From Methanobrevibacter sp. (GTDB lineage: Archaea > Methanobacteriota > Methanobacteria > Methanobacteriales > Methanobacteriaceae), in contig JAFRFD010000012.1 in the NCBI GenBank assembly GCA_017434525.1, positions 87,220-151,219 of the forward strand: 64,000 nt of DNA, read 5' to 3'. Position 1 is the first letter of the stretch. Each line of letters begins with the position of its first letter. Both the position numbers and the translations under genes were made by a program. Below the pieces are notes generated by a model. The model searched no databases. It saw only the letters and a program-made list of their open reading frames with translations, and was not told the DNA's origin. Positions 44,494 to 54,994 of the stretch are shown here, piece by piece.

Positions 44494-46563
44494 ATGCCTG
44501 ATATTAGTAAAATTACATTACCTTCTGGTAATACGTATGACATTAAGGATAGTACCGCTAGGCAATTAATTAGTGGTGGTATTTCATTTAATGTTGTGTG
44601 GTCAGCCGCTGACTATGCATCATCTACTGCTCCTACTTCTGGTAAATTGGCTTCCATTCCAAAAGGAGTAGTTGTTAAATATGATGATGGAGAAGGCAGT
44701 GGTACTGGAACTTTATCTCCAAGTTCAGATACTATTGCAAAGTTTTATCTAGTTTATTCAAAAGTAAATGAAACTTCATTAGATAAATATGATGAATATG
44801 TAACTATTGAAGGAACAGAAGACCAGTATTGGTTAACAACTGCACAACCATCTGACTGGTCAACAAATTATAAAAATTATTTCACTAAGAGTGGAAATAC
44901 TTATATAGCAGTAACTGGTGATACTGCTCCTACTTGGGCATCTAACACTTATTATTCAAAATATGTTTGGGAACAAATAGGTGATACCACAGCAGATTAC
45001 TCTTCATTCGTACAAGCTATCTATGCTGATAATGGAATTGATGGCGACACTGTTTACCCAGAAAACGGTGTGGCCGATATTACAGATTTAATCGAATACA
45101 TAGCTGGATTAGAGATTTTATACTTAAATGATGACTACTCTGGGGCAGTTCATACTTATACTTTACAAAAGAATGGTGTAGATTTGTCTCCTACTCTTTT
45201 ATCTTATATTACTTCAACTCATCCGGTTGTAATTACAGATTCTTCTGGAAATGTTTATGAAATATCTAACTTTAATACAACAGCTAGAACAATAGAAATA
45301 TTTACTCTTGATTCAGATGGTAGCCAATTAGTTACTTATTCATTTTCAGCTATTTCAGATGATGACCCACTAACTACTAATGAGGCTATAGTTATCCCAT
45401 TTAATTCATTAGATGTAACCGTTGATGGTAATTCAATTGTAGTAGACAATGTTGCTGCTTTTGATTCAGTTGAAGTAATTGGAAAGAATTCTACTTTCAC
45501 AATCACTCAACCAACTGTAGCTTTGGCTACTGATTCATCATCTGGTACAGGAAGAGTACAGGTTGCAACAGGTATTACTTCAGCTTCTGCTTCAGGAACA
45601 GGTGTTGCTTGGAATTCAAAAGACCAGGTTACCGCAGTAACTGGTTTAACTAATTCAAATATTAAAGCTACCGCAAGCGGAGCAAATACTGCTTGGAATA
45701 GTAAGGACAGTGTGACTGTGGTTACTGGCTTATCTAATACTAATGTAAAAGCTACTGCTTCTGGAGCTAATACTGCATGGAACTCAAAAGATTCAGTTAC
45801 GGCTGTTACTGGAGTTAGTGCTACAAAAAAGAAACTTACTACAACCTCAGTAACTGGAGTTACATCATCAACTACAACTGCTTCTAAGGCTACGGCTGCT
45901 ACTAGCCAAACAACTGCTAGTGGTTCAGGTACAGCAAGCAATACTAATACTGACTGGTTAAAAGGCGTAAGTGTTTCAAATGAAACATTGGTTATTGGTG
46001 CTGCCACAATGAATACACAGACAACAACTCAGTTTACCTTCTCAGATGTAACTGTACCTATCAAGGCTAGTAGTTCTACAACTGTTGCTACCGGTGGTTT
46101 ATCTGAGACATCAGCTACAACAAATGTTGGAGAAACAATAGCTGTTGATGCTGGTGCTTCTGGAACTGATACTTGTATTGGAACAGATTCTACATTTACT
46201 ATCACTCAACCAACGGTTGCTCTTGCAACTGGTGCCACTGCTGGTACTGGTGTTGTTAGTTTAACTAATGCTTCAAGTGGAACTGATACAGTTATTGGTA
46301 CAGATGCTACCTTCACCGTTACCCAACCTACCATTGCTCTTGCAACTGGTGCCACTGCTGGTACTGGAGTTATCAGTGTAACAACTGGTTCAAGTGGAAC
46401 TGATACTGTCATTGGAACAGATTCAACATTTACAGTTACCGACCCAACAGTTAGTGTAACTCCTACAACAACTTACTTAAAGGCTTCTGCTAGTGGCGCT
46501 AATACTGCATGGAATGACCAAAAGATTCAATCTGTCCTTAAAGTACATGAAGAACAAGAGTAA
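44494..46563 (+). CDS. repetitive Ser/Thr/Ala-rich tail fibre protein
   Basis: A 689-aa protein with GGGAGG upstream. The N-terminus (DISKITLPSGNTYDIKDSTAR) is the attachment module common to phage fibres. Residues 350-470 contain repeated VTGL(S/T)N-N-KATASGANTAWNSKDSVT units, and 560-660 contain GTDSTFTITQPTVALATGATAGTG-type units two to three times. The repeats are imperfect at DNA level and extend a beta-helical shaft. No TGA codon. Confidence 0.75.
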   Translation: MPDISKITLPSGNTYDIKDSTARQLISGGISFNVVWSAADYASSTAPTSGKLASIPKGVVVKYDDGEGSGTGTLSPSSDTIAKFYLVYSKVNETSLDKYDEYVTIEGTEDQYWLTTAQPSDWSTNYKNYFTKSGNTYIAVTGDTAPTWASNTYYSKYVWEQIGDTTADYSSFVQAIYADNGIDGDTVYPENGVADITDLIEYIAGLEILYLNDDYSGAVHTYTLQKNGVDLSPTLLSYITSTHPVVITDSSGNVYEISNFNTTARTIEIFTLDSDGSQLVTYSFSAISDDDPLTTNEAIVIPFNSLDVTVDGNSIVVDNVAAFDSVEVIGKNSTFTITQPTVALATDSSSGTGRVQVATGITSASASGTGVAWNSKDQVTAVTGLTNSNIKATASGANTAWNSKDSVTVVTGLSNTNVKATASGANTAWNSKDSVTAVTGVSATKKKLTTTSVTGVTSSTTTASKATAATSQTTASGSGTASNTNTDWLKGVSVSNETLVIGAATMNTQTTTQFTFSDVTVPIKASSSTTVATGGLSETSATTNVGETIAVDAGASGTDTCIGTDSTFTITQPTVALATGATAGTGVVSLTNASSGTDTVIGTDATFTVTQPTIALATGATAGTGVISVTTGSSGTDTVIGTDSTFTVTDPTVSVTPTTTYLKASASGANTAWNDQKIQSVLKVHEEQE

Positions 46564-46569
46564 TAATAA

Positions 46570-46827
46570 ATGATAATTTATAGATTAGAAATGCCTGATG
46601 GTGGCGGACCATTTTATACTTTTGACGGTGTACATCGACTAAGTGGAATACCAATGCCACCATCAGATTATCTATCTGGTTGTGGAAGTAAAGAAGATTT
46701 AGAGGAATACTTCCGTAAGGTTAATAATATACCAGATGGATGTAAAATAGTAGAAAGAGAAATACCTGACGAGTATGTTAAAATATCTATGCATGAATTA
46801 CTCTTTCCAAAAAAGTTTGTTAAATAG
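46570..46827 (+). CDS. hypothetical protein in the tail operon
   Basis: An 85-aa protein (MIIYRLEMPDGGGPFYTFDGVHRLSG ... FRKVNNIPDGCKIVEREIPDEYVK; abridged) of an uncharacterised type. The ribosome binding site is poor. The MPDGGGPFYT head resembles small phage moron-like proteins. Function unknown. Confidence 0.65.
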   Translation: MIIYRLEMPDGGGPFYTFDGVHRLSGIPMPPSDYLSGCGSKEDLEEYFRKVNNIPDGCKIVEREIPDEYVKISMHELLFPKKFVK

Positions 46828-46852
46828 AATGAAAGGTTAATCAGGTGATTTT

Positions 46853-47020
46853 ATGCCAGATGCTGGAAATATTTCAAAAGTACAATTACCTGATGGTAAT
46901 ACTTATAATTTTAAAGATATTATAAGTGGCTACACTGATACCTTGATTGTTATGGATGAAAATTCAAATACACTGTACATAACTTCTTCAATAGTTAATG
47001 CAGATGAGGAGGAATTCTAA
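46853..47020 (+). CDS. short fibre N-terminal module, possibly a truncated paralogue
   Basis: A 55-aa protein from ATG 46853 to TAA at 47018. PDAGNISKVQLPDGNTYNFKD matches the start of the proteins at 44494 and 55843, and SGYTDTLIV resembles the SGYTTPELF step that follows in those. It stops where the others continue into a shaft, so it is either a minimal adaptor or the remnant of a deleted fibre. TAATG overlap with the next gene. Confidence 0.65.
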   Translation: MPDAGNISKVQLPDGNTYNFKDIISGYTDTLIVMDENSNTLYITSSIVNADEEEF

Positions 47021-48021
47021 TGACTATTAGTGCTCCTATTGTATTTACAAACCCAAAGAATTATTCAGACATAGCTGACGCTATCAGGGCAAAGAATGGT
47101 ACTTCGACTACATATAGGCCGGAAGAAATGGCTAGTGCCATTATGGACATTACACCGGCCTTTTCGGGTACTATTACTCTTAGTCAAAATGGTACATTTA
47201 GTGTTGGTGGTTATGCTAGTGCTTCAGTAAGTGTACCTGACAATCCGTATGCTGCAAGATGAACAGATAATGCTAATTTTACAACTTTCACAGATGAAAG
47301 TGTAACAACAATTCCGTATGGAACTTTTGCTTATACTTTAAACTTGGCTAATGTAAGTTTTCCTTCTGCAACAACAATTGGTTCTTATGCTTTTGGTTAT
47401 TGTTTCAAGCTGGCCAATGGTTCTTTCCCTGAAGTAGCTACAATAAGCCAATATGCTTTCCAATATTGTTCAAGTTTTAGGTCAGGCCAAGTTCTTAATT
47501 CAACAGTTTTCCCAAAGGTAAAGGGGACGTTAGGTGCTTATGCTTTTAGAGGTTGCCAATATTTAACTGGAGTTGATTTATCATTAGTTACTACTGTTGG
47601 TGCTCAGGCTTTTTCAGCCTGTTCTAGAATAACTAATGTAAATATGGCGGGTGTAACTTCTACTGGTGGTGGAGCTTTTAGCTATCTTACAACTTGTACA
47701 AGTTATAGTTTACCGAACTTACAGACTGTTGGTTCAAGTACATTTTATAGTAACTGAGCTCTCCAGACTTTAACTTTACCATCTTGTACAAAAATATCTG
47801 CTTATGCATTTAGATATTGTTCTAAGATGATGAGTTTATATTTGCCAGGAAGTTCAATACCGACACTGGCTTCCACAACTGTTTTTGCTAATATGCCGAT
47901 GTCTGTATCAGTAAATAACGTGTATGGTTCTATTTATGTACCTTCTACTATGGTAGACTCATATAAAGCAGCAACAGTCTGGAAAACTTACGCGGCAAGA
48001 ATAGTTGCTATACCAGAATAG
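47020..48021 (+). CDS. fibre protein with BspA-type LRR repeats, two TGA codons
   Basis: A 333-aa protein if TGA at 47260 and 47755 are read as Trp; otherwise three fragments in one frame. The N-terminus (ISAPIVFTNPKNYSDIADAIRAKNG) is a phage fibre module. Then come LRR_5-like repeats of the form L.N(V/G)SFP..T.IGSYAF..C, and a C-terminal IYVPSTMVDSYKAATVWKTYAARI segment that is the standard end cap of BspA LRR domains. It probably binds a host-surface ligand. Confidence 0.75.
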
Positions 48022-48031
48022 GAGATAAGAT

Positions 48032-49072
48032 ATGCCAAACATTAAGATAGAACATGTAAACTTAAATGGCACAACTTATGACATTGGCGGTGGAGATGCC
48101 AACGACGGTGCGTTAAAGTTACAAAAAGATTCTGGTACAGCCGTTAGTATATTTACAGCTAACCAATCTACCAGTACAACATTAAAATATACGACTTCAA
48201 CAGTTGGTTCAGCTAGTGGGTGGTCAGCTGGTACTTTACCTAGTTTAGGTACTGCTATCACTGCTCATGCTATCACAAGTTGGTCATCTAATACGCCAAC
48301 AACAATAGACACATCAAAGTTCTCAGGTGGTTCATTTACTGGAGGTACTTTCAGTGGCGGTTCATTTACTCAGGGAACTGATTCCTTCACCGCTAATACT
48401 CCTACAGTAATTGATACTTCAAAGTTTAGCGGTGGAGCATTTACTTCTGCTACATACTCCTGGTCTACTAATACTCCAACCTCAATTGATACAACAAAGT
48501 TTAATGGTGGTTCGTTTACAAGAGGTACTTTCTCAGGAGGTTCATTTACCCAAGGAAGCGATACTTTTACTGCTAATACTTTACCAGTTTTAAGTTATAG
48601 CTTAGCTTCTAATAGTGCTACAGCTTCAACCCCAACAACTCTAATTCTTTCATGGAATGCTGGTTCTGTTGCTAGCTTTACACAAGGAACTGATAGTTTT
48701 ACAGCTGCTACACATGCTGATGACTCTTTTACTTCTGCTTCACTTTTAAGTGGATTCTATACAGCTGGTTCAGCTGCTAGTTGGTCAGTTACTGCTTCAG
48801 CTTCATTTACTCCTGCTTCATTAGCAACAGGATTCTATTCAGCCGGAACAGCAGCTTCATTTACACAAGGTTCTGACTCATTTACTGCAGCTACTCATGC
48901 AGCAGATTCATTCACACCTGCTTCATTATTAACTGGATTCTATTCAGCAGGAAGTGCTGCTAGTTTATCATATTCAGACAAATCAATCCCGAATCTTACA
49001 AGCGTTGGTACTTTACCTGCACTCACAGTTACTTCAAATGTTACTGTGGTCACTGGACTATCAACAGTATAA
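48032..49072 (+). CDS. repetitive tail fibre protein
   Basis: A 346-aa protein with AGGAG upstream. The head is NIKIEHVNLNGTTYDIGGG, and the shaft is made of repeats such as SFT(A/Q)GTDSFTA(N/A)T, FSGGSFT and SFTPASLLTGFYSAGSAAS. Tandem repeats of this kind occur in Bacillota phage fibres and give a fibrous beta structure. No TGA codon and no enzymatic motif. Confidence 0.7.
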   Translation: MPNIKIEHVNLNGTTYDIGGGDANDGALKLQKDSGTAVSIFTANQSTSTTLKYTTSTVGSASGWSAGTLPSLGTAITAHAITSWSSNTPTTIDTSKFSGGSFTGGTFSGGSFTQGTDSFTANTPTVIDTSKFSGGAFTSATYSWSTNTPTSIDTTKFNGGSFTRGTFSGGSFTQGSDTFTANTLPVLSYSLASNSATASTPTTLILSWNAGSVASFTQGTDSFTAATHADDSFTSASLLSGFYTAGSAASWSVTASASFTPASLATGFYSAGTAASFTQGSDSFTAATHAADSFTPASLLTGFYSAGSAASLSYSDKSIPNLTSVGTLPALTVTSNVTVVTGLSTV

Positions 49073-49085
49073 GGAGTTATAAAAT

Positions 49086-50759
49086 ATGGCAAATGTAACA
49101 ACATATATTGATAAAATAACAGTACCAAGTGGTTCTGATACAATCACTGCTAATTTAGTTGATAGTGTTAGTGGTTATACAACTCCTGAATTATTTGTAG
49201 TAAATGCTACAATTACATCTCTTGACCCTGATACGGGTTTACCTTCTGGTGGTACAACTGATAAAAGTGCTAGTGAAATATATACTGCTGCTTCAAATGG
49301 TTTATTACCTATCATATTAGTCACTTTACCAGCTGGAGACAATACCTTTAGGATGGTTGCTCCCCTAGCAGTTACTGGTACTGGAACGGATTTGGCTACT
49401 TATGCTGAGTTTGTCTATGAAAACCAAACTGATGTTTATACTCTACCTTATTGTACCCTAAGAGTTAGGAATTCTGCCTTTACCATGACCTATAAGTATG
49501 GTTATGTAGAAAATGATAAATGTATTATTACGGTATCATCACCTTTATCTCTCGGTAGTTCATCAGGAGAAATAGCTAATAATACTACGATTCCAATATC
49601 ACTTAATGCTTTAGGTAATATTCAAACTGATGGAACATTACAGTCAACCGATATTACTATTTCGACAGGTGATAAATTAGTAGTTACTGATAGTTCAAAT
49701 TCTGATGAAGTGGCTAGGGCTTCAATTGGTTTTGATACTTCTGATACTTCAAAATATTTAAGACACGACGGAACTTGGCAAACAGTTAGTGCTGGTGGTG
49801 GAGGAACCGTTACAAGTATTGGTTTATCTGATACCGGTGGATTATCAATAACTGGAAGCCCAATTACTTCTAGTGGAACAATTAGTATTGGCCACGCCAA
49901 TTCAATCACTTCAAATACAACCTCTGGGTTAAAATACTTTACTTATGATAGTTATGGACACATATCTTCAGCAGTAAATAAGACTTTGGGTAGAGGACTT
50001 AGTGACACTTCTAACGTAATTGGACATGCTATGGCCTTAGCTTCATCTGCTACTACACAAGCAGTTTACCCAATTACAATAGATACTTATGGTCACATTG
50101 AATCATGGGGACCAGCCGTTACAATTCCAACCGGCGGAACAACAACTACTGCCGTAAGTACGACTTCATCTGCCGGTAGTTCTTCTGCCTTTGCCAAGGC
50201 AGACCACGTTCACAATATCACATCGACAACCATTACTAGCGCATTGGGTTATACTCCATACGATTTATCTAACCCTAATGGTTATACAAGTAATACTGGT
50301 ACCGTTACTTCTGTAGGTTTAACTAATGTTTCAGGTGAAAGTGATTTTACAATAACTGGTAGTCCTGTTACAACTTCAGGTACTATTACTATCCAACATG
50401 CTAATTCTATTACTGCTTCTACTGTTGGAACTAGTAGTGCTACTTCTGGTAGCACATTAGCGGTGCCTTATGTAACTTATGATAAGCATGGTCATATTAC
50501 AGCAACTGGTACTCATACCCATACAATATCTGGGTTTGCAACTGAAGATACAAAGGTTACTAACACACTAGCTACCACTACTAAATATTATGTAACTGGT
50601 ACAACTACTTCAACAACAAATACTGGTACGCAATCATTTGATACAGGAATATATGCAACAACAACCGCTGGTCAATTAAATGCTACCACTTATAAAGTAA
50701 ATGAACAGGTTACTTTACAGTGGAATTCAACTGACTCAAGCCTTGATTTCATTTTCTAG
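49086..50759 (+). CDS. tail fibre protein, cassette A member 1
   Basis: A 557-aa protein starting with VTTYIDKITVPSGSDTI and SGYTTPELFVVNA. A small beta domain runs to about 190; then SSSGEIANNTTIPISL, KYLRHDGTWQTVSAGGGG and repeated T-GLTNVSGES-type units; the end is AGQLNATTYKVNEQVTLQWNSTDSSLDFIF, abridged. The same head and the same end (AxxGQLxATxxxVxExVTLQxNST) occur in the protein at 55843, showing a duplicated gene. The LRHDGTWQ segment is a typical fibre motif. Confidence 0.75.
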   Translation: MANVTTYIDKITVPSGSDTITANLVDSVSGYTTPELFVVNATITSLDPDTGLPSGGTTDKSASEIYTAASNGLLPIILVTLPAGDNTFRMVAPLAVTGTGTDLATYAEFVYENQTDVYTLPYCTLRVRNSAFTMTYKYGYVENDKCIITVSSPLSLGSSSGEIANNTTIPISLNALGNIQTDGTLQSTDITISTGDKLVVTDSSNSDEVARASIGFDTSDTSKYLRHDGTWQTVSAGGGGTVTSIGLSDTGGLSITGSPITSSGTISIGHANSITSNTTSGLKYFTYDSYGHISSAVNKTLGRGLSDTSNVIGHAMALASSATTQAVYPITIDTYGHIESWGPAVTIPTGGTTTTAVSTTSSAGSSSAFAKADHVHNITSTTITSALGYTPYDLSNPNGYTSNTGTVTSVGLTNVSGESDFTITGSPVTTSGTITIQHANSITASTVGTSSATSGSTLAVPYVTYDKHGHITATGTHTHTISGFATEDTKVTNTLATTTKYYVTGTTTSTTNTGTQSFDTGIYATTTAGQLNATTYKVNEQVTLQWNSTDSSLDFIF

Positions 50760-50770
50760 GAGATTAACTC

Positions 50771-52138
50771 ATGTCATTAAAAGTATGGTTACCTTTATTA
50801 AAAAACTTTAATAATCAAGGTACTGAGATAGTAAACCCAACCAATTCAGGAGCTACTTTATCATCGGCTGGCCTTCTTGGAAATAGTTATTCTTTTGATG
50901 GCACTAATGACCAGATTACTACCTCATATATTTGTGCTGAAGATGAGTTTACGGTTTGTATGTGAGTAACATTTACAAAATTAAATGTTCACTTAGTAGA
51001 TATGAGAAACTCAGATGGAACTGGCTATCAACCTTTCTATGTAGGAAGTTCAGGAATACAAGTAGGTGGAAGTAATAGTTCTTACATTTATATTAACTTT
51101 GTACCAACTTTAAATACTTGGTATCATTTATGTGTAAGGTCTAATTCATCAAGGACTCAATTATTTGTAAACGGTGAATATTATGGAGAAACTACATCTG
51201 CAAAAGCAACAAACTTTAATAAAAAGATTGATATTCACATTGGTTCACGATATTCTGGTTCTAACTGGTTTGGTGGCAATGTTGCTGATTTTAGGCTTTA
51301 TAATGAGTATCTTTCAGACTACGAAATAAGAGATATATCTAAAGGTTTATTACTTCATTATGCTGGACCTACATCCTATGATAGTAGTTTGACAACTACC
51401 GGTAACTATATTACAGATTCGTCTGGGTACAATAGAGATAGCGTAATCACAAGTTCCAATTGAGGCGTATCAGTATCATTATCTAAGGATAAGCGATATG
51501 GTGGTATATGGTCAACAGCTTCAGGTGGTGGTTATACAACAAGAACAAGTCCATCATCAGGTACTAAAACTATTTGTTTCTGGTTAGGTACACCCAAGAC
51601 TAGCTCAACAGTTTTCTTTGCTGATTATAAATCAAAATTGGCTTTTGGTTTTAATAGCTCTGGGTATATTATTCCTACTTGTGATTCGTTGACGGTTAAT
51701 ATGTATGATAGTTCAGCTATAGTATCAAACGGGTGTTATATAGCACTTCGTAAGAATGCTGCTGGGACAGATGTTGATTTATTTATAAATGGTGTTAAAC
51801 AGACAACAAGAAGTTCTGGAAACTATTGGACACACTCAACTGATACATTAATGATAGGCCAAAGGTCAACAGGTACGCCAATGGCTAATGCTCAATTCTG
51901 TGATTTCAGAATGTATGCTACTATTTTATCCGATGATGACATTGTGGAGTTATATCACACAAACCTTAAGCAATTTAGTAGCGGTAAATCTAGTCCATTT
52001 ATGTTGTATGAAAATACTATAAATAAAGTTCAAGTTACTAAAGGTGGTTTACTTATTGGTAATTCTATGGTGGAATCTAATGTTGGTAACAAATTTGAAG
52101 AAACACAGATTATATCTAATGAGTTTATGGAGAGGTAA
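50771..52138 (+). CDS. LamG/concanavalin-type tail fibre protein, cassette A member 2, two TGA codons
   Basis: A 455-aa protein, with TGA at 50963 and 51461 read as Trp. The first repeat has MSLKVWLPL (TGG) and a LamG fold: TWYHLCVRSNSSRTQLFVNGEYYGE and FGGNVADFRLYNEYLSDYEI. A second LamG-like domain follows (FSSGKSS end; NAQFCDFRMYATILSDDDIVELY). LamG folds bind carbohydrates; here likely the host cell wall. It is paralogous to the 56926 protein. Confidence 0.8.
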
Positions 52139-52143
52139 ATAAA

Positions 52144-52335
52144 ATGTATTATTTAGCAATTATTCAAAATAAAACTACTTCTGCAATGTATTCTTATAAT
52201 ACTTATGATGAAGCCTTAGCTGCTTTCCATTCAGAGATGGCTTATCGTGCTGAAGGTAGAGATTCTACTACTTGTATTATTATTGATGAAAATGGAACTA
52301 TTTTATATACTGAAAGTTGGGTAAGACCTCAGTAA
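52144..52335 (+). CDS. small tail-operon protein
   Basis: A 63-aa protein of a type often found beside Bacillota phage fibre genes (YYLAIIQNKTTSAMYSYNTYDEALAAFHSE). Probably a small alpha/beta fold; function unknown. GAGAGGT precedes the ATG. Confidence 0.7.
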   Translation: MYYLAIIQNKTTSAMYSYNTYDEALAAFHSEMAYRAEGRDSTTCIIIDENGTILYTESWVRPQ

Positions 52336-52361
52336 TTAAATCTAGTGGGAGGTGCAACTAA

Positions 52362-52928
52362 ATGGCACAACTAAAAGATACAACCGTTACCGGTAACCTA
52401 GCTGTTAGTGGCACTACTAATATGACTAGTGGTGGCCAAGCTAACGCTGATATTACTTTATATGCAGCAAGTGGGGATTCACCTGCACTTGTTTTTCAAC
52501 GCGGTACAACTTCTGATACTCTCAATGATTATAAGATTTACGATACTGGTGGTTTTATAAAGATAAAACAGGCAGGTAACTCGGGGACATCAGGCTTTAC
52601 TCAAGTTTTAGAGTTAACCAATGCTGGTAAGTTAACCGTAAGCACACCTCCAGCAACAGATACAACCCCTAGTACTACTGCTTGGATTTCACCGACTGAT
52701 TCTGCTATTAAAATAAGTAGTACTGCAATAACTCCAGCAGCAGGTGATTATATTCCTTTAACTGATTCATCTGCTGGCCATGTACTAGCAAGAGGTATTG
52801 CTATCAACACTACAAGCCCATCTAAGTTCTTACGTGAAGATGGTACTTGGCAATCAGTAGCAGCTGGTGGTAGTATTACTTATACATTAATTTCAGGTAC
52901 TGACTATGAAATGACAATTTCTGTATAA
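52362..52928 (+). CDS. tail fibre protein, cassette A member 3
   Basis: A 188-aa protein starting AQLKDTTVTGNLAVSGTTNM, the same head as the protein at 59659 (AQLKDTLVTGDLRVTGNYTG). A beta-rich body with SKFLREDGTWQSVAAGG near the end, a usual fibre motif. Its stop lies in a TGTATAATAT box. Confidence 0.75.
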   Translation: MAQLKDTTVTGNLAVSGTTNMTSGGQANADITLYAASGDSPALVFQRGTTSDTLNDYKIYDTGGFIKIKQAGNSGTSGFTQVLELTNAGKLTVSTPPATDTTPSTTAWISPTDSAIKISSTAITPAAGDYIPLTDSSAGHVLARGIAINTTSPSKFLREDGTWQSVAAGGSITYTLISGTDYEMTISV

Positions 52929-52934
52929 TATTTC
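52922..52934 (+). promoter_or_regulatory. TGTATAATAT box at gene end
   Basis: TATAAT 52924-52929 overlapping the stop codon, followed by CGAGGAG for the glycosyltransferase gene. Confidence 0.4.
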
Positions 52935-52952
52935 ATATATCGAGGAGAGTAT

Positions 52953-53936
52953 ATGAAATTACAAATCTTAGTACCACAATATAAAGAAACAGATGATATT
53001 GTAAAAAACTTATTAGATAGTATTCAGATTCAACAAAGTGTTGACTTAGAAAATGAAGTTGGAGTCATCATTGTTAATGATGGTACTGACGTAAAGTTAT
53101 CAGACGAATTATTAAGTAAGTACACTTTTAAGATTGAATATTACCATAATGAACATGCTGGTGTTTCAGCAACAAGAAACGCTTGTTTGGACCACGCCGT
53201 CGCAGATTATGTAATGTTCTGTGATGCTGATGATATGTTCTTTAACGCTTGTGGACTGTATATTATTTTTAGAGAAATTGATGACCTTGGTGGATTTGAT
53301 GCTCTGATGAGTTCATTCATTGAAGAATCAAGAGACCCAGAAACAAATAAACCACTTTATATAACAAGACAAACTGATAGTACTTTCGTTCATGGAAAAT
53401 TCTATAAACGTCAATTCTTATTAGATAATAACATAAGATGGAATCCTGACCTTACCATCCATGAAGATAGCTACTTTAACTGTCTATGCCAAAGACTTGC
53501 AAAAGAATTTAAATTCTCACAATCTCCATTCTATTTATGGAAATGGAGAGATGATTCTGTCTGCAGGCATGACCCAAAATATATTTTAAAAACTTACAAT
53601 AATATGCTTGACAGCAATACTGCTTTAGTCAAGGAATTTATTAAAAGAAATAGAATTATCGATGCTCAGTACTATATTACTTCAATGATTTATGATGCTT
53701 ACTTCACAATGAATAAGGATGAATGAATAAATCAAGAAAACTTAGAATACAGAAAAAACACTGAGCGTAGATTTAAAGAATATTATTTATTGTTTAAAGA
53801 ATATTATGAGACAATAGATAAAACAACGAAAGCCCAGATTATTATGGGAATCAAAAACAGAATGTTCCAGGAAGGTCTATTAATGGAAACAATAACCTTT
53901 GATAACTGGATTGACCATGTAATGAAGGAGTATTAA
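52953..53936 (+). CDS. family 2 glycosyltransferase, one TGA codon
   Basis: A 327-aa protein; TGA at 53724 is read as Trp, adding about 70 C-terminal residues. The GT-A fold is clear: LQILVPQYKE start, VIIVNDGTD near 38-46, GVSATRNACLDHA, and the metal-binding DADD at residues 91-94. A KFYKRQFLLDNNI segment is typical of GT2 enzymes that make cell-surface glycans. Lying inside the fibre operon it may glycosylate fibres or alter the host receptor. Confidence 0.85.
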
Positions 53937-53937
53937 T

Positions 53938-54159
53938 ATGGCCGTTATAAGAGAAATTACTGAAGATTCAATTCATCATTATTCTGACCAGGGATTAAGG
54001 ATACGTAAGGTTGGAACTGACGAAGAATATGATGAGGCCTTTGATGTACTTGACAGTAATTATGAATATGAAGAAACTGACGAAGTAATTTATGTTGATG
54101 ATAACTGTAAAATAGATAATTATATAGAAGCTATGAAAATTATGTTAGGAGAAGAATAG
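53938..54159 (+). CDS. small acidic protein
   Basis: A 73-aa acidic protein with AAGGAG upstream. Its last residues (DNYIEAMKIMLGEE) closely match the end of the next protein (DDYIEAGKILLGVE), so the two share a C-terminal module. Function unknown. Confidence 0.65.
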   Translation: MAVIREITEDSIHHYSDQGLRIRKVGTDEEYDEAFDVLDSNYEYEETDEVIYVDDNCKIDNYIEAMKIMLGEE

Positions 54160-54162
54160 TTT

Positions 54163-54594
54163 ATGGCAATAAAGATTGATAATTATAAATTATCTTCAGG
54201 AGTAACTTTAAGGGAAGCTTACATCCTGGTTACTGGAGTTAATTTTTCTACTAAGGAAGGTATGCTGGCCTTCTGGGCTAACGTTTATACTAATGATGAT
54301 ATTACATCAGCTGATAATACCATTTTAGAACAAGGTACAATTCACGGTAATATTTCTGGTTTTGATTATACAGACCAAAATCTAATTGAAGAAGCTGAAG
54401 GTCTTATTGAAGATAAGATTGATGCCGTCAGAGGAAAAACTCAAGAAGAATGTGATGAACATAATATGAATCTTGAACCGGGAGCTACTTGGTTAGATAT
54501 TTGGGATTATAAATATACTAAATACATCTCTGGTGAACCATCAGAAGATGATGATTATATTGAAGCAGGAAAGATTTTATTAGGAGTTGAGTAA
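54163..54594 (+). CDS. tail-operon protein with shared C-terminal module
   Basis: A 143-aa protein. VTLREAYILVTGVNFSTKEGMLAFWANVYTN is a beta-rich head, and the centre has repeated acidic helices. The end DDYIEAGKILLGVE is shared with the gene upstream. Possibly a fibre chaperone or adaptor. No enzymatic motif. Confidence 0.65.
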   Translation: MAIKIDNYKLSSGVTLREAYILVTGVNFSTKEGMLAFWANVYTNDDITSADNTILEQGTIHGNISGFDYTDQNLIEEAEGLIEDKIDAVRGKTQEECDEHNMNLEPGATWLDIWDYKYTKYISGEPSEDDDYIEAGKILLGVE

Positions 54595-54595
54595 T

Positions 54596-54994
54596 ATGAC
54601 AATTATAGAAATGGCAAGATATTTAAGAGCTAAGATTGAAGCCTTAGCTGAAACAATGACTGACGAAGAAGGATTAGAATATATTCCTTTATTCAAGAGT
54701 TGGGAAACAAGTACTGCTTATTCTTTAGGTGACCGTGTAAAATATGACAGTCTTCTATACAAGTGTGTACAGGCCCATACTTCACAAGATGACTGGACTC
54801 CTGATTTAACTCCAGCTCTTTGGACAAGAGTTAGTGTAGATGAATGGCCAGAGTGGGTACAGCCTACTGGTGCTCAGGATGCTTACATGACAGGTGATAA
54901 GGTTACTTATGGGGGTCATCATTATATTTGTCTAATTGATAATAATACCTGGAGTCCATCAGATTATCCAGCTGGATGGGAATTCGTTGAATAA
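54596..54994 (+). CDS. carbohydrate-binding module protein (CBM5/12-like)
   Basis: A 132-aa protein; ATG at 54596 is preferred over an in-frame upstream codon. After an N-terminal helix come WETSTAYSLGDRVKYDSLLYKCVQAHTSQDDWTPDLTPALW, abridged to the WxxxxxYxxGDxVxYxxxxYxCxxAHxSxxxWxP pattern of the chitin-binding CBM5/12 fold, and a second half-copy of the same strand pattern. It likely binds host glycan. The next gene starts in its stop codon. Confidence 0.8.
   Translation: MTIIEMARYLRAKIEALAETMTDEEGLEYIPLFKSWETSTAYSLGDRVKYDSLLYKCVQAHTSQDDWTPDLTPALWTRVSVDEWPEWVQPTGAQDAYMTGDKVTYGGHHYICLIDNNTWSPSDYPAGWEFVE

Noticed and set aside
45507..46412. Long minus-strand frames opposite the repetitive fibre gene
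   Set aside because: They mirror Thr/Ala/Ser-rich codons, have no ribosome binding site and lie inside a plus-strand operon.
44494..49072. CRISPR array or diversity-generating retroelement in the repetitive fibre region
   Set aside because: The repeats are coding, imperfect and without unique spacers, and no reverse transcriptase or template repeat is present.
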